Assembly: GCA_012032855.1 (NCBI GenBank)
Contig: JAAUQA010000158.1
Location: 1 to 7,190 of the forward strand
Source of the DNA: Candidatus Competibacteraceae bacterium
GTDB taxonomy: Bacteria; Pseudomonadota; Gammaproteobacteria; Competibacterales; Competibacteraceae
Length of the DNA stretch: 7,190 nucleotides
Direction: 5' to 3'
Positions 6,118 through 7,190 of this stretch are shown here, one piece after another. The position numbers and the translations under genes are program-made. Within the stretch, counting starts at the first letter, position 1, and every line of letters starts with the position of its first letter. A model generated the notes under the pieces. The model had not been told where the DNA came from and searched no databases. It worked only from the letters and a program-made list of their open reading frames with translations.

Positions 6118-7119
6118 ATGCGAGACAACACGTTCAAGGCATTGATGCTCAATAAAGACAACGACCGGACCGTCGCCAACATTCTTGCCCTGAGTGAAAC
6201 CGACTTGCCGGAGGGCGATGTGTTGGTTGCGGTGGAGTATTCCTCGCTCAATTACAAGGACGGTTTGGCTGTAACAGGCAAAGGCAAAATCATCCGCACA
6301 TTTCCCTTGGTGCCCGGTATCGATTTAGCAGGGACCGTGCTGGAATCTGCGGCGCCTGATTACGCGATCGGTGACAAAGTCGTGTTGACCGGCTGGAGTG
6401 TGGGCGAACGCTACTGGGGCGGTTATACCCAGCGCGCTCGACTCCAATCGCGGTGGTTGACGCCGCTACCGGACGGTCTAAATACGTGGCAGGCGATGGC
6501 GCTCGGTACCGCCGGGTTTACTGCCATGCTCTGTGTGCTGGCCCTGGAGAGCGGGGGATTGACCCCCGCCGTGACCAAGCCCGTCTTGGTCACTGGTGCC
6601 AGCGGTGGAGTGGGTAGCATAGCGGTCGCCTTGCTGGCAAAGCTCGGTTATACCGTAGCTGCAGTGACCGGTCGCCCGGAAAGCCGGAGTTATTTAAGCG
6701 AATTGGGAGCCCGTGAATGTGTCGAGCGAGAGGCTATGGCCGCTGCCTCTCGCCCCCTGGAGAATCAGCGTTGGGCGGCGGTGGTTGATACTGTCGGCAA
6801 TACCGTATTAGCCCGCGCTTTGGCCGAGGTTGATTATGGTGGTACGGTTGCCGCCTGCGGTTTAGCCGGTGGCGCAGATTTACCCACTAGCGTGATGCCG
6901 TTTATTTTGCGCGGCGTGAATTTGCTGGGGGTGGATTCAGTGATGTGCCCTTCGTCTAAACGCCGCCTAGCTTGGAACCGCTTGGCGCAAGATCTTCCCG
7001 CGGACGCATTGGTTCGGATAGCGGCTCAAACCGTTGGACTGGAAGACGTTCCTGCCTTGGCTGGGGATATTATCGCCGGTAAAGTGCGGGGACGAGTCGT
7101 CGTCGATCCTAACCTGTAA
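6118..7119 (+). CDS. acuI: NADPH-dependent acryloyl-CoA reductase, AcuI/YhdH family
   Basis: The protein has 333 residues, slightly longer than E. coli YhdH. It is a zinc-independent medium-chain dehydrogenase/reductase. Residues 1 to about 125 form the GroES-like part with SSLNYKDGLAVTGKGKI (42-58), PLVPGIDLAGTV (63-74) and the family-specific TGWSVGERYWGGYTQRAR (91-108). The Rossmann domain shows VLVTGASGGVGSIAVALLAKLGY (136-158) and TGRPESRSYL (164-173), the latter probably reading the NADPH phosphate. AACGLAGGADLPTSVMPFILRG and LLGVDSVMCP (226-258) are hallmarks of the AcuI/YhdH group, and KVRGRVVVD closes the protein. Members reduce acryloyl-CoA to propionyl-CoA in DMSP/acrylate and 3-hydroxypropionate metabolism and protect against this reactive intermediate. 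The gene is divergent from the etf/acyl-CoA dehydrogenase operon, which fits acyl-CoA metabolism, but no DMSP genes are visible here. Another enoyl-CoA or quinone-type substrate cannot be excluded. Confidence 0.92.
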   Translation: MRDNTFKALMLNKDNDRTVANILALSETDLPEGDVLVAVEYSSLNYKDGLAVTGKGKIIRTFPLVPGIDLAGTVLESAAPDYAIGDKVVLTGWSVGERYWGGYTQRARLQSRWLTPLPDGLNTWQAMALGTAGFTAMLCVLALESGGLTPAVTKPVLVTGASGGVGSIAVALLAKLGYTVAAVTGRPESRSYLSELGARECVEREAMAAASRPLENQRWAAVVDTVGNTVLARALAEVDYGGTVAACGLAGGADLPTSVMPFILRGVNLLGVDSVMCPSSKRRLAWNRLAQDLPADALVRIAAQTVGLEDVPALAGDIIAGKVRGRVVVDPNL

Positions 7120-7136
7120 CGCCTTTGCTCAGGCGT
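7119..7136 (+). repeat. Short inverted repeat right after acuI
   Basis: ACGCCT (7119-7124) and AGGCGT (7131-7136) form a 6-bp stem with a 6-base loop, starting at the last base of the acuI stop codon. CGCCAC follows instead of a T-run, so a Rho-independent terminator is not supported. The stem may protect the mRNA 3' end. Confidence 0.3.
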
Positions 7137-7146
7137 CGCCACAAGG

Positions 7147-7175
7147 AACGGCTTTGTAACAGCAGGCCGTTACAA
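7147..7175. repeat. Two overlapping, mutually exclusive inverted repeats
   Basis: AACGGC (7147-7152) can pair with GCCGTT (7166-7171), and TTGTAAC (7154-7160) can pair with GTTACAA (7169-7175). The two perfect stems share bases 7169-7171, so only one can form fully at a time. No T-tract follows in the visible part. This may be an operator or the start of a terminator for genes beyond the right edge. Confidence 0.3.
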
Positions 7176-7190
7176 CGAATGAGAACCAAG

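Overview
The window looks like a stretch of a Gram-negative proteobacterial chromosome, most likely gammaproteobacterial. This rests on the type of EtfB/EtfA pair, the acyl-CoA dehydrogenase with the extra C-terminal domain, the AcuI/YhdH reductase and the AraC regulator with an arabinose-binding-like N-terminus. The genus cannot be read from the sequence alone. There are no RNA genes, insertion sequences, CRISPR arrays or phage genes.

Left part (1-2148): a divergent pair. On the minus strand is the N-terminal part of an exported Cys-type sulfatase. It starts at 808 and runs off the left edge with no stop, so only about 269 residues are present. Diverging from it on the plus strand is an AraC-family regulator (1084-2148). 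The 275-base gap holds a pair of 15-bp half-sites (11 of 15 bases identical) 21 bp apart in direct orientation, the usual layout of an AraC-family operator. The regulator may control the sulfatase, itself, or both.

Middle (2149-5816): an operon transcribed leftwards in the order etfB - etfA - acyl-CoA dehydrogenase, ending in a strong intrinsic terminator at about 2203-2241. EtfA and EtfB form the heterodimeric electron transfer flavoprotein that takes electrons from acyl-CoA dehydrogenases, so the three genes form one fatty-acid (acyl-CoA) oxidation unit. The dehydrogenase reading frame is broken twice, by an extra base near 3232-3233 and a missing base near 2912-2914. The two changes cancel, so both ends of the protein are in one frame and about 320 bases between them are in another. 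Either the gene is damaged or the sequence has two single-base errors. A second terminator-like hairpin with a T-rich tail lies between etfA and the dehydrogenase and may lower its expression relative to ETF.

Right part (5817-7190): a 301-base divergent region with a TATAAT box and an adjacent palindrome for the etf operon, then a plus-strand acuI/yhdH-type NADPH-dependent acryloyl-CoA reductase (6118-7119). The last 71 bases hold only small inverted repeats.

Functionally the right two thirds form an acyl-CoA redox neighbourhood: dehydrogenase plus ETF for alpha,beta-oxidation, and a reductase able to remove acryloyl-CoA. The sulfatase/regulator pair appears to be a separate unit. I see no convincing new defence or mobile system here. 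The items most worth a second look are the doubly frameshifted dehydrogenase, the phased AraC-type repeat and the intra-operon terminator.
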